Origin: Actinomycetota bacterium
GTDB taxonomy: Bacteria > Actinomycetota > UBA4738 > HRBIN12
Direction of reading: 5' to 3'
Length of the DNA stretch: 64,000 nt
Assembly (NCBI GenBank): GCA_035697485.1
Contig: DASSCU010000037.1
Span: 1-64,000 of the forward strand
Positions 25,658-34,375 of the stretch are shown here, piece by piece. The number at the start of each line of letters is the position of its first letter. Position 1 is the first letter of the stretch. The notes under the pieces were generated by a model. It did not search any database, had not been told where the DNA came from, and saw only the letters and a list, made by a program, of their open reading frames with translations. A program made the translations under genes and the position numbers.

Positions 25658-27181
25658 ATGAAGCCGGTCCTCACCCCCCAGGAGGCCAGCGAGCTCGATC
25701 GCGCGACACAGGATCGCGGCGTGTCCGCCGCCGATCTGATGGAGCGGGCCGGACGCGCGGTCGCCCGCGCCGCCGTCGAGGTGGCCGGTGGCGTCTACGG
25801 CCGCCGCGCCCTCGTCCTGTGCGGGAAGGGCAACAACGGTGGCGACGGGTTCGTCGCTGCGCGACACCTCGCCCGAAAGGGCATGCGCGTCGAGGTCGTC
25901 ACGGTGGATGCGGCCGCAGCCGCGTCCGGGGCTGCGGGCGCCAACCGCGCCCGCCTCGGCGAGCAGGATCTCGCGACGATCGATTGGACACCGTCGCGCG
26001 TCGGGCGTGCGCTCGCGCGCGCCGACGTCGCGGTCGACGCGCTCTTCGGCACGGGGTTCCACGGAACGCCGGAAGGCTCGTGGCGCGAAGCGATCGACGC
26101 GCTCAACGCCGCGCCGACGCCCGTGGTCGCCGTCGACATCCCCTCCGGGGTCGACGGTCGCACCGGGGGCGTCGAGGGCTCGGCCGTCTGGGCGGCGCTC
26201 ACGGTCGCGTTCGGCGCGGTCAAGACGGGCTCGGTCCTGCTGCCCGGAGCCGGACGCTCGGGCACGGTACGCGTGGTGGACATCGGGTTCCCCGACGACC
26301 TGGTGAGCCCCTCGATCGGCCTGGTCGAGCCGGCCGACGTGGCCGCGGTGCTGCCGTCGCGTTCCATGGAGGGCCACAAGCGCAGCTCCGGCGTGGTGCT
26401 CGTGGTCGCCGGGTCCCGACGCATGACGGGCGCTCCCGCCTTGATCGCGCGGGCCGCGGCCCGCGGCGGCGCCGGTCTCGTGATCGTGGCCGCACCGCGA
26501 GACGCCGTGCCCGCCGTCCAGGCACACGCGACCGAGGCGGTGTTCCTGCCGCTCGCGCAGACCGAACGTGGAACCGTCGCCCTGGCAGCGCTCGACGCCC
26601 TGCTCGACGCGGCACGAGACGCCGACGCGGTGGCGATCGGACCCGGTCTGACCACCGACGACGAGACGGCTCGCCTCGTTCGAGCCCTGGTCGGTCGGTG
26701 CCCGACGCCGATGGTGGTGGACGCCGACGGGCTGAACGCCTTCCGAGGCGGGATCGATACGCTTCGGCGCCGTGACGCCGAGGCCGTGCTGACGCCCCAC
26801 GACGGAGAGTTCGACCGGCTCATGGGGCGATCGGTGACCGAGACGGGCAGCCGGATCGACGCCGCCCGTGCGCTCGCGGAGGCGTCGGACGCCGTCGCGC
26901 TCCTGAAGGGCACGAGGACCGTGATCGCGCCGACCCGAGGTCTGGTGCGTGTGAATCCGACGGGCACGCCGGTGCTGGCCACGGCCGGCACGGGGGACGT
27001 GCTGACCGGCATCGTCGGTGGCCTGCTCGCGCGGGGGGCGGGAACGGTCGATGCGGCGACGGCCGGGGCGTACCTGCACGGGGTGGCCGGACGCATCGCC
27101 GGCCGGCGCTCGGGCGAGGGCACGCTCGCGGGCGACGTGGTCGAGCGCATCCCCGACGCGTTCTCGGCGGTCCAGCGATGA
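25658..27181 (+). CDS. nnr: Bifunctional NAD(P)HX epimerase / ADP-dependent dehydratase
   Basis: 507-aa fusion that repairs hydrated NAD(P)H. Residues 1-215: YjeF_N epimerase domain with LCGKGNNGGDGFVAARHL and VDIPSGVDGRTG. Residues 220-500: ribokinase-like dehydratase with VVLVVAGSRRMTGAPAL, GPGLTTDDET, PMVVDADGLNAF, LTPHDGEFDRLMG and the Gly-rich GTGDVLTGIVGGLLARG. The ATG has GAGGGAT before it. The stop overlaps alr by 4 nt, so these are cotranscribed. Confidence 0.95.
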   Translation: MKPVLTPQEASELDRATQDRGVSAADLMERAGRAVARAAVEVAGGVYGRRALVLCGKGNNGGDGFVAARHLARKGMRVEVVTVDAAAAASGAAGANRARLGEQDLATIDWTPSRVGRALARADVAVDALFGTGFHGTPEGSWREAIDALNAAPTPVVAVDIPSGVDGRTGGVEGSAVWAALTVAFGAVKTGSVLLPGAGRSGTVRVVDIGFPDDLVSPSIGLVEPADVAAVLPSRSMEGHKRSSGVVLVVAGSRRMTGAPALIARAAARGGAGLVIVAAPRDAVPAVQAHATEAVFLPLAQTERGTVALAALDALLDAARDADAVAIGPGLTTDDETARLVRALVGRCPTPMVVDADGLNAFRGGIDTLRRRDAEAVLTPHDGEFDRLMGRSVTETGSRIDAARALAEASDAVALLKGTRTVIAPTRGLVRVNPTGTPVLATAGTGDVLTGIVGGLLARGAGTVDAATAGAYLHGVAGRIAGRRSGEGTLAGDVVERIPDAFSAVQR

Positions 27182-28299
27182 CCCGGCTCCGCCCGACGTG
27201 GGTCGAGGTCGACCTCGCGGCGATCGCTCACAACGTGCGCGCGCTCACGTTCCCGGGCGCGGAGGTGATGGCCCTCGTGAAGGCCGACGGGTACGGGCAC
27301 GGCGATGTGGCGGTCGCTCGCGCGGCGCTGGGTGCGGGCGCCACATGGCTCGGCGTGGCGCTCGTCGAGGAGGGCCTCGGCCTGCGCGCGGCCGGCATCG
27401 ACGCCCCGATCCTGGTGCTGTCGGAGTGCCCGCCCGGCTCGGAGGTCGCGGCCGTCGCCGCCTCCCTCACGCCCACGGTGTGCTCGTCGGACGGCCTCGA
27501 TCGCCTCGCGGCGGCGGCCTCGTCGGTGCGGCCGACCGTGCGCGTGCACGTCAAGGTCGACACCGGCATGCATCGGGCGGGCCTCTGGCCGCCCGAGGGC
27601 GCCGCGGGGTTCGTGGATCGCGTGATCGCGACGGGGCTCGAGCTCGACGGCTTGTGGACGCACCTTGCCTGCGCCGATACGGATGAGATGACGACCCGAC
27701 GGCAGCTCGGTCTGTTCGCCGAGGTGGTGGAGCGCGTGCGTGCGGCGGGCCACCGGCCCAGGATCGTGCACGCCGCCAACACCGCCGGCGCGGTCCGGTT
27801 CCCGAGCGCTCGGTTCGATCTCGTGCGTGCGGGCATCGGTCTGTACGGCCTCGAGCCGGCCCCGGGTGTCGGCGACGATCTCGGCCTGCGGCCCGCGTTG
27901 ACGTGGCGCTCCGCGGTGGCCCTCGTGAAGCGATTGCCGGCCGGCAGCCGCGTCTCCTACGGGCACCGGTACGAGCTGGCCGAGGACGCGTGGGTGGCGA
28001 CCGTGCCGGTGGGGTACGCCGACGGCTACCCTCGCATGCTGTCGTCGCGTGCCGACGTGCTGATCGGCGGGCGTCGGTGTCGTGTCGCCGGGAGCGTGAC
28101 GATGGATCAACTGATCGTGGACTGCGGAGACGCCGAGCCGGCCCTCGGTGACGAGGTCGTGCTGCTCGGGCACCAGGGCTCGCAGGCCGTGACCGCATGG
28201 GAGCTGGCCGGCCTCGCGGACACGATCGCCTACGAGATCGTCGCTCGGATCGGAGCGCGGGTACCGCGGCGTACGACGAACGGGGGGGCGGTGCCATGA
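27178..28299 (+). CDS. alr: Alanine racemase
   Basis: Alr (373 aa) makes D-alanine for peptidoglycan with PLP. PLP Lys lies in ALVKADGYGHG; second-base Tyr region RVSYGHRYELAEDAWVATVP; TMDQLIVDCG is typical. ATG overlaps the nnr stop; the TGA overlaps the next ATG. First of a run of tightly coupled genes reaching tsaD. Confidence 0.96.
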   Translation: MTRLRPTWVEVDLAAIAHNVRALTFPGAEVMALVKADGYGHGDVAVARAALGAGATWLGVALVEEGLGLRAAGIDAPILVLSECPPGSEVAAVAASLTPTVCSSDGLDRLAAAASSVRPTVRVHVKVDTGMHRAGLWPPEGAAGFVDRVIATGLELDGLWTHLACADTDEMTTRRQLGLFAEVVERVRAAGHRPRIVHAANTAGAVRFPSARFDLVRAGIGLYGLEPAPGVGDDLGLRPALTWRSAVALVKRLPAGSRVSYGHRYELAEDAWVATVPVGYADGYPRMLSSRADVLIGGRRCRVAGSVTMDQLIVDCGDAEPALGDEVVLLGHQGSQAVTAWELAGLADTIAYEIVARIGARVPRRTTNGGAVP

Positions 28300-29360
28300 C
28301 CAGGAGGCGCACGGCCTTGATCGCCGGGGGTGTCGCCGCGGGAGCGATCGCGGCGGGCGCCGTCGGACGGACCGTGCTTCGACGACGCACCGAGCACGAG
28401 CTCGAGGCGCCGCTGTGGGACCTGCCGCCCGACGACCTCGGCCCCGTGCGCTCGTTCGACGGCACGCAGCTCGCCGTGCGAGCGGCGGGCGACCCGTCAT
28501 CTCCGCTGCTCCTCTTCGTGCACGGATTCAGCCTCGACATGACCACCTGGCGGGAGCAATGGGTGGACCTGTCCGTGGACCACCGGTGCGTGCTGATGGA
28601 CCAGCGAGGCCACGGGGCGAGCGAGCACCCCGCGGACGACGATCTGTCGGTGCGCTCGATGGGCCGCGACATCGCCGCGGTGCTCGAGGCCGTGGCGCCC
28701 GATCGGCGGGTCGTGATCGTGGGCCACAGCATGGGCGCGATCGCGACGCTCGCGATGGCGGAGGTCCGCCCCGACCTGATGGCGACCTCGGTGGCCGGGA
28801 TCGTGCTCGTCGGCACGTCGGCGTCCGAGCTCGTCCGTGGTGCGATGGGCTCGATCACGGATCTCGTGCGTCCGCGTCTGGGTTCCCTGCGATCGGCCGC
28901 CGAGCGCGTCGACCGCCTCCGCAAGGCGGTCCTCGCGAGCCCGACCGACCTGCGCGGCGCCGTCGTGCGCCTCACGCAGTTCGGACCCGACGCGCCCCGC
29001 CACGTGGTGGAGCACGTCGTGCACCTCGCGGAACGAGCCTCATCGGAGGTGTGGACCGACGGCCTCGCCGGGTTGCTCGAGACCGATCTGCGACATGTGC
29101 TGCCGCGCGTGCGGATGCCCGCCTTGGTCGTGGTGGGCGAGCACGACCGGGTCACGCCTCCTTCGAGCGGCATCGAGCTCGCCGCAGCGCTTCCCGACGG
29201 GCGGTTCGTGTTGCTCGATGGGGCTGGCCACATCGCGATGATGGAGCGACCGGTCGAGCTCGACCGGGAGATCCGCGCCTTCGCCCGGGCGGTGCTCACC
29301 GGGGCTCACGCCCCGCGGCCTCGGCGGCGACGGGCCTCGAAGGAGCGCGGCGGCTCATGA
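28296..29360 (+). CDS. Alpha/beta hydrolase with an N-terminal membrane anchor
   Basis: 354 aa. An N-terminal hydrophobic helix ([20 protein letters not shown]) precedes the hydrolase fold. Oxyanion [10 protein letters not shown], nucleophile Ser in VGHSMGAIA, acid Asp in [13 protein letters not shown] and His in [12 protein letters not shown] form a complete triad. The substrate is unknown. The gene sits between alr and the DNA-repair gene, a position conserved in other actinobacteria, which hints at an envelope role. Overlaps both neighbours by 4 nt. Confidence 0.88.
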   Translation: MTRRRTALIAGGVAAGAIAAGAVGRTVLRRRTEHELEAPLWDLPPDDLGPVRSFDGTQLAVRAAGDPSSPLLLFVHGFSLDMTTWREQWVDLSVDHRCVLMDQRGHGASEHPADDDLSVRSMGRDIAAVLEAVAPDRRVVIVGHSMGAIATLAMAEVRPDLMATSVAGIVLVGTSASELVRGAMGSITDLVRPRLGSLRSAAERVDRLRKAVLASPTDLRGAVVRLTQFGPDAPRHVVEHVVHLAERASSEVWTDGLAGLLETDLRHVLPRVRMPALVVVGEHDRVTPPSSGIELAAALPDGRFVLLDGAGHIAMMERPVELDREIRAFARAVLTGAHAPRPRRRRASKERGGS

Positions 29361-30049
29361 CGCGCCCGCTCGCAGACGTCGCCGCCGAGGCCGCGGGATG
29401 CACCAGGTGTCGGCTCGCCCAGGGTCGCACCCAGGTCGTCTTCGGCGTCGGCGACCCCGGCGCCGACCTCATGTTCATCGGGGAGGGGCCGGGCTTCCAC
29501 GAGGACAAGCAGGGCGAGCCGTTCGTCGGCGCCGCGGGCCAGCTCCTGAACCGCATGCTGGGGGAGATCGGGCTGACGCGCGAACAGGTCTACATCGGGA
29601 ACGTCGTGAAGTGCCGGCCCCCCGGGAACCGCGATCCGCAGCCCGACGAGATCGAGGCGTGCACGCCGTGGTTGGTCGAGCAGATCTCCCTGATCCAGCC
29701 GCGCGTCGTCGTGACCCTCGGCAACTTCGCCACGAAGTACGTGCTGAACACCGCGACCGGCATCACGCGCCTGCGAGGGCAGGTCCACGACTGGCACGGG
29801 CGCACCGTGATCCCGACGTTCCACCCGGCCGCGATCCTTCACGGTGGCGGCGAGAAGTCGCGTCAGTTCCAGCTGTTGCTCGAGGACTTCCGTCTGGTGC
29901 GCGACACGCTGGACGCGATGTCGCGATCCGATCCGGACCTCGATCGTGACGATGCGCCTGCGGCTGCGAAGGCGACCCCGCCGGGCGTGATCGCGCTTCC
30001 CGACAGCGAGGAACCGGCCGCCGACACCTCCCAGTTGGAGCTGTTCTGA
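29357..30049 (+). CDS. Uracil-DNA glycosylase, Fe-S family (type 4/5-like)
   Basis: 230-aa enzyme removing uracil from DNA. Four Fe-S cysteines occur at Cys15, Cys18, Cys86 (KCRPP) and Cys102 (ACTPW). Motif [18 protein letters not shown] and motif [12 protein letters not shown] match family 4. The C-terminal 30 residues are a charged, variable tail. Catalytic-motif detail (GEGPG rather than GEAPG) leaves the exact subfamily open. Cotranscribed with alr and tsaE. Confidence 0.9.
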   Translation: MTRPLADVAAEAAGCTRCRLAQGRTQVVFGVGDPGADLMFIGEGPGFHEDKQGEPFVGAAGQLLNRMLGEIGLTREQVYIGNVVKCRPPGNRDPQPDEIEACTPWLVEQISLIQPRVVVTLGNFATKYVLNTATGITRLRGQVHDWHGRTVIPTFHPAAILHGGGEKSRQFQLLLEDFRLVRDTLDAMSRSDPDLDRDDAPAAAKATPPGVIALPDSEEPAADTSQLELF

Positions 30050-30052
30050 CCG

Positions 30053-30547
30053 ATGCGCGTCGACGTGCGGACCTCCTCGGCGGACGAGACCCGCGACGTG
30101 GGTGAGGCGATCGCCTCGATGCTGCGTGCGCGCGACGCCGTGGTGCTCACGGGCGAGCTCGGGGCGGGCAAGACGACGTTCGTCCAGGGCGTCGCGCGGG
30201 GACTGGGCATCGAGGAGCCGGTGTCGTCCCCGACGTTCACCCTCGTGAAGGAGTACTCGGGCAACCTCGATCTGGCCCATGTCGACGTCTACCGTCTCGA
30301 CCGCATCCAGGACGTGATGGACCTCGGTCTGGACGAGATCGGGGACGGCGAGGACGTGCTGCTGGTGGAGTGGGGCGACACGATCGAGGAGCTGCTCCCC
30401 GACGAGCGGCTCCGCGTTGAGCTCATGACCGACGAGGGCGGGGGCGACGATGTCCGCTCGCTCGTGATCACGGCGACGGGGGCGGGGTGGGCCGAGCGGT
30501 TCTCGGCGGTCGAGGCCGCCGTGACGCCCTGGGTGGTCGCGCCATGA
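30053..30547 (+). CDS. tsaE: tRNA t6A biosynthesis ATPase TsaE
   Basis: TsaE (164 aa) is the P-loop ATPase of the TsaB-TsaD-TsaE complex that makes t6A37 on ANN-decoding tRNAs. Walker A GELGAGKTTFVQG, SSPTFTLVKEY and VDVYRLD are diagnostic; LLVEWGD is the Walker-B region. 4 nt from UDG and overlapping tsaB. Confidence 0.94.
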   Translation: MRVDVRTSSADETRDVGEAIASMLRARDAVVLTGELGAGKTTFVQGVARGLGIEEPVSSPTFTLVKEYSGNLDLAHVDVYRLDRIQDVMDLGLDEIGDGEDVLLVEWGDTIEELLPDERLRVELMTDEGGGDDVRSLVITATGAGWAERFSAVEAAVTPWVVAP

Positions 30548-31245
30548 TCGTCGTGGGGATCGAGACGAGCACCCCGCAGACGTCGGTGGCGATCGGCACC
30601 GAGAACGAGATCCTCGCGAAGGCGAGCGTGGCCGGCGCCGCCCGGCAGGAATCCGTCACGCCTCTCTTGCAGCAGCTGCTCCGTGGGTGCGACCTGACGC
30701 TCGACCAGGTGGGCGGGATCGCGGTGGGCGTCGGGCCCGGCCTGTTCACGGGGCTCCGGGTGGGCGTCGAGACCGCCAAGACCCTCGCGCAGGTGGCCGG
30801 CGTGCCGATCGTGGGCCTGACCAGCCTCGACGCGCTCGCCTATGCGGTGCGCTACTCGTCCCGGCGCATCGCCGCCGTGATCGATGCCCGCCGGGGCGAG
30901 GTCTTCTCCGCGATCTACCGGGCCGTTCCGGGCGGCGTCGTGCGCGAGCGTGGCTACGAGGTGCACCCGCCGGACCGCCTCGTGGCGGAGCTCCAGGCGC
31001 AGCCGGACGAGGTGCTGGCGGTCGGCAACGGTGCGATGCTGTACCGACATGTCCTCGAGGAGATCGGAAGCCGGATCGAGTTCGCGTCGTCGATCGCCGC
31101 GCACCCCGACGCCGCCGCCCTGGTCGAACTCGCCGTGCCAAGGCTCCTTCGAGAGGAGCACGACCGCCTGTTCGACGTCGTCCCCCTGTACCTGAGGAAG
31201 TCCGATGCTGAGATCGCGTGGGATCGGCGAGCACGGGGCATCTAG
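30544..31245 (+). CDS. tsaB: tRNA t6A biosynthesis protein TsaB
   Basis: TsaB (233 aa), a kinase-like ASKHA-fold scaffold that pairs with TsaD. GIETSTPQTSVAI, VGVGPGLFTGLRVGVETAK and GLTSLDALAY are typical. ATG 30544 overlaps the tsaE stop. Its last 41 nt overlap rimI if that gene starts at 31205. Confidence 0.94.
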   Translation: MIVVGIETSTPQTSVAIGTENEILAKASVAGAARQESVTPLLQQLLRGCDLTLDQVGGIAVGVGPGLFTGLRVGVETAKTLAQVAGVPIVGLTSLDALAYAVRYSSRRIAAVIDARRGEVFSAIYRAVPGGVVRERGYEVHPPDRLVAELQAQPDEVLAVGNGAMLYRHVLEEIGSRIEFASSIAAHPDAAALVELAVPRLLREEHDRLFDVVPLYLRKSDAEIAWDRRARGI

Positions 31246-31756
31246 GATCGAGGTCGGGCGCATGCGCAGGCGTCACCTGCGCGGCGTCATGGCGATCGAG
31301 CGCCAGGTCTACGCGCGTCCCTGGAGCCCCAATCTCTTCGTGGCGGAGATGACCGAGCCCAACAACCGCTGCTACCTCGTCGCTCGAGTCGACAAGGCCG
31401 TCGTCGGCTACGGCGGGCTGATCTGCTACGGCGACGAGGCCCACGTGACGAACATCGCCGTCGACCCGCAGCGCCACCGCCTCGGCATCGGCACGAGGCT
31501 GCTGCACGAGCTCGTGACCCAGGCGATCGAGATGGACGGGCACGCCGTCTCCCTCGAGGTGCGGGTGACGAACTGGGGGGCCCAGCGCCTTTACGGCCGG
31601 TTCGGATTCCGGCCGGTCGGGATCCGTCGGAACTACTACCAGGAGCTCCACGAGGACGCCCTGATCATGTGGACCGACGACATCCGCACGGAGTCCTACG
31701 CGATGCGTCTGGCGGCGATCGCCTCGTCGATGCCGGATCCGGTGCGCAACACGTGA
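31205..31756 (+). CDS. rimI: Ribosomal-protein-S18-alanine N-acetyltransferase-like (GNAT)
   Basis: GNAT acetyltransferase of 183 aa. NIAVDPQRHRLGIGTRLLHEL is the acetyl-CoA loop; EVRVTNWGAQRLYGRFGF and GIRRNYYQ are RimI-like. ATG 31205 overlaps tsaB by 41 nt; the next ATG (31262) would remove the first beta strand (ASRIEVGRM), so the earlier start is preferred. The tsaB-rimI-tsaD arrangement is the classic one. Confidence 0.9.
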   Translation: MLRSRGIGEHGASRIEVGRMRRRHLRGVMAIERQVYARPWSPNLFVAEMTEPNNRCYLVARVDKAVVGYGGLICYGDEAHVTNIAVDPQRHRLGIGTRLLHELVTQAIEMDGHAVSLEVRVTNWGAQRLYGRFGFRPVGIRRNYYQELHEDALIMWTDDIRTESYAMRLAAIASSMPDPVRNT

Positions 31757-32760
31757 TCACGCTCGGCATCGAGACGTCCTGCGACGAGACCGCCGTCGCG
31801 GTGGTGGAGGACGGGTTCGAGCTGCGCGCGAACCTGATCGCGTCGCAGGTGCATCTGCACGAGCGGTTCGGCGGGGTCGTGCCCGAGGTCGCAGCGCGGG
31901 CGCACGTCGAGGCCCTGAACCCGCTGCTCGAGGAGGCGCTGGCGGTCGCGGGCATCGGGTTCGGCGAGATCGATGCCGTGGCCGTCACCACCGGGCCGGG
32001 CCTCGTCGGCGCCCTGTTGGTGGGCATGGCCGGCGCCAAGGCGGTGTCGCTCGCGACCGGCGCCGACCTCGTCGGGGTGAACCATCTCGAGGGCCACTAC
32101 TGGGCGAACTTCCTCGAGCACGGACGGCCCGAGCCCCCGTACGTCGCGCTGATCGTGAGCGGCGGACACACGATGCTCGTGCACGTGCCCGAGATGTTCC
32201 ACCACGTTGTGCTCGGCCAGACGCTCGACGACGCGGCGGGGGAGGCGTTCGACAAGGTCGCTCGACTGATCGGGCTCGGGTTCCCGGGCGGCCCCGCCCT
32301 CGATGCGATGGCGCGACAGGGCGATCCCCACGCGATCAAGTTCCCGAGGGCGATGGAGGACTCGGGCGACTACGACTTCTCGTTGAGCGGCCTGAAGACC
32401 GCGGTCCTGCGGCACGTCAAGGCAGTCAGGGCCGCCGGTCAGGACCTGCATCTGCCCGACCTGGCGGCGAGCTTCCAGGAGGCGATCGTCGACGTGCAGG
32501 TGACGAAGACGATCGCCGCGGCGAAGGACGTCCGGGCCCCGAGCGTGCTCCTCGGCGGCGGCGTCGTGGCCAACACCCGGCTGCGCGGGCGACTCGCGAC
32601 GGCCGGTGAGCAGGAGGGGCTCGAGGTGCTCTTCCCGTCGATGCCGCTGTGCACCGACAACGCGGCGATGATCGCCTGTCTGGGGGCCGCGAGATGGGCT
32701 CGCGGGGAGCGAACCTCACTCGACATCGCGGCCGATCCGCAACTAAGGTTGACCGCGTGA
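31753..32760 (+). CDS. tsaD: tRNA N6-adenosine threonylcarbamoyltransferase TsaD
   Basis: TsaD (335 aa) transfers threonylcarbamoyl to A37 of tRNA. GIETSCDETAVAVVED at the start; metal ligands His111 and His115 in NHLEGHYW; VSGGHTMLV; DDAAGEAFDKVARLIGLGFPGGP; and the metal Asp in CTDNAAMIA. GTG 31753 overlaps the rimI stop. Its stop overlaps the next GTG. Confidence 0.96.
   Translation: MITLGIETSCDETAVAVVEDGFELRANLIASQVHLHERFGGVVPEVAARAHVEALNPLLEEALAVAGIGFGEIDAVAVTTGPGLVGALLVGMAGAKAVSLATGADLVGVNHLEGHYWANFLEHGRPEPPYVALIVSGGHTMLVHVPEMFHHVVLGQTLDDAAGEAFDKVARLIGLGFPGGPALDAMARQGDPHAIKFPRAMEDSGDYDFSLSGLKTAVLRHVKAVRAAGQDLHLPDLAASFQEAIVDVQVTKTIAAAKDVRAPSVLLGGGVVANTRLRGRLATAGEQEGLEVLFPSMPLCTDNAAMIACLGAARWARGERTSLDIAADPQLRLTA
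32744..32749 (+). promoter_or_regulatory. -10 box before the epimerase gene at 32757
   Basis: TAAGGT ends 7 nt before GTG 32757, inside the end of tsaD. It would allow leaderless transcription of the sugar epimerase independent of the t6A operon. Confidence 0.5.
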
Positions 32761-33701
32761 GCACCGTCCTGGTGACCGGGGGCGCCGGGTTCATCGGCTC
32801 GCACCTCGCCGATCGTCTGCTGGCCGAGGGCCACCGCGTGATCAGCGTCGACGACCTCTCCACCGGCCGCATCGCCAACCTCGTCGACGCGCGCGGGTAC
32901 GGCAAGGAGTTCACGTTCTTCAACATGGACGTGCGGGCCGATGGCCTGCTGCCCCTGTTCGAGCGGCACCGGCCGGAGGTGGTCTTCCACCTCGCCGCGC
33001 AGTCGGGAGTTCGCCCCTCGCTTGACGACCCCACGCTCGACGCGTCGATCAACGTGATGGGCACGCTGAACGTGCTGGAGTGTGCCGCGAAGGCCGAGAC
33101 GCGCAAGGTCGTCTACGCGGCGAGCGGCGGCACGATCTACGGTGAGCCGCGCCGCCTGCCGGCGAAGGAGACCAGCGCCCAGGGCTCGCACCCGCTCAGT
33201 CCCTACGCGATCTCGAAGAAGGTCGTGCTCGACTACCTCGGCTTCTACCAGCGATATCGGGGACTCGAGCACACGGCGCTCGCCCTCGGCAACGTCTACG
33301 GGCCGCGCCAGGATCCCCACGGGGAAGCCGGCGTGGTGGCGATCTTCGCGTCGAGGATGCTCGCCGGCGAGCCGGTCACGATCTTCGGCGACGGCAACCA
33401 GACGCGCGACTACGTCTTCATCGACGACGTCGTGCATGCGTTCGTACAGGCCGCGGACCGCGGTCCGGGCAAGCTCGTGAACATCGGCACGGGACTCGAG
33501 ACCAGCGTGAACCACGTCTATCGTCAGCTCGCCGAGATCGTCGGGTACGAGCGGGAGCCCGAGTTCGGGCCTCTCCCGTCGGGGGAGCTCCGCCGCATCG
33601 CGCTCGACATACGCTCGGCCGCGAACGCGATCGCATGGAAGCCTTGGACCCATCTCGAGGACGGACTGGCCGAGACCGTGGCGTTCCTGAAGGGGGTCTG
33701 A
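32757..33701 (+). CDS. NAD-dependent sugar epimerase/dehydratase (GalE-like)
   Basis: 314-aa extended SDR. Rossmann motif VTGGAGFIGSHL, active-site Ser/Tyr/Lys in ASGGTIYG and YAISKK, and LGNVYGPRQDPHGEAGVVAIF plus FGDGNQTRDYVFIDD place it with UDP-glucose 4-epimerase-like enzymes. The substrate cannot be fixed. It may supply nucleotide sugars to the polysaccharide locus 3 kb downstream. The stop overlaps the next ATG by one base. Confidence 0.88.
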   Translation: MSTVLVTGGAGFIGSHLADRLLAEGHRVISVDDLSTGRIANLVDARGYGKEFTFFNMDVRADGLLPLFERHRPEVVFHLAAQSGVRPSLDDPTLDASINVMGTLNVLECAAKAETRKVVYAASGGTIYGEPRRLPAKETSAQGSHPLSPYAISKKVVLDYLGFYQRYRGLEHTALALGNVYGPRQDPHGEAGVVAIFASRMLAGEPVTIFGDGNQTRDYVFIDDVVHAFVQAADRGPGKLVNIGTGLETSVNHVYRQLAEIVGYEREPEFGPLPSGELRRIALDIRSAANAIAWKPWTHLEDGLAETVAFLKGV

Positions 33702-34165
33702 TGGCGGCCGGGGGTCCTGCCGTCGAGGCGTTCTGGGGGTCGTTCGCCGACGCCACCGGCGTCGACGCGCCGTACGAGGCATGGGCGTTCGGCGGCGACG
33801 AGACCCCCGAGCTCGCGACCGAGCTCGGGCTGCTCGTGCGCGATGGCCCGAAGCGCGCGACGACCGCACGCCTGGACTCGTTCGATGCCGAGGGCGAGCC
33901 GCTGCCGGTGGTCGGGGGATACAGCGTGATCCTCGACGGGGCCGGGCAGCCCGTCTGCATCATCCGCACCACGCAGGTCGACACGATGCCGTTCGGCGAG
34001 GTCGAGGAGGAGTTCGCCTGGGTCGAAGGCGAAGGGGATCGGTCGTTGGCGTACTGGCGCGCCGCACACGAGCGGTTCTTCGCGAGCGAAGGCGCGCCGA
34101 TCGCCGACGACGACCTCGTGGTGCTCGAACGGTTCGAGCTCGTCTGGCCGGCGTCAGCCGACTGA
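33701..34165 (+). CDS. ASCH-domain protein
   Basis: 154-aa protein resembling ASCH (ASC-1 homology) domains of the COG4405 type: EAWAFGGDETPELATELGLL, VVGGYSVILDGAGQPVCIIR and VEEEFAWVEGEGDRSLAYWR. ASCH domains are proposed RNA- or modified-base-binding modules related to PUA; some cleave N4-acetylcytidine. ATG overlaps the preceding TGA by one base. Confidence 0.85.
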   Translation: MAAGGPAVEAFWGSFADATGVDAPYEAWAFGGDETPELATELGLLVRDGPKRATTARLDSFDAEGEPLPVVGGYSVILDGAGQPVCIIRTTQVDTMPFGEVEEEFAWVEGEGDRSLAYWRAAHERFFASEGAPIADDDLVVLERFELVWPASAD

Positions 34166-34172
34166 GCTCGGG

Positions 34173-34178
34173 TAGCCT
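34173..34178 (+). promoter_or_regulatory. -10 box before a 60-codon gene
   Basis: TAGCCT ends 9 nt before ATG 34188; no Shine-Dalgarno lies between. Confidence 0.45.
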
Positions 34179-34187
34179 GTCCGCCCC

Positions 34188-34370
34188 ATGGCACGCACTC
34201 CCGACACCGGCGTCACCGGAACCTTCGCGCTCCACGCCCTCGACGTCGGCCCCGGCAACGTCTGCGTGCTGGAATGGGGCACCCGCACGACCTGGACGGT
34301 GCACGAAGCGCTCCGCAAGGTCTTCCAGATCACGATCCCCGACCCCGAACCGCCCGCGGGGGAGGCCTGA
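34188..34370 (+). CDS. Small hypothetical protein (60 aa)
   Basis: A 60-residue protein, MARTPDTGVTGTFALHALDV at the start, with no signal or membrane segment and one Cys. Not recognised. Codon use (strong third-position G/C) matches the neighbours, and it has its own -10 box. It lies between the ASCH gene and the FAD oxidase and may be coupled to the latter, which starts 5 nt after its stop. Confidence 0.6.
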   Translation: MARTPDTGVTGTFALHALDVGPGNVCVLEWGTRTTWTVHEALRKVFQITIPDPEPPAGEA

Positions 34371-34375
34371 GGTCA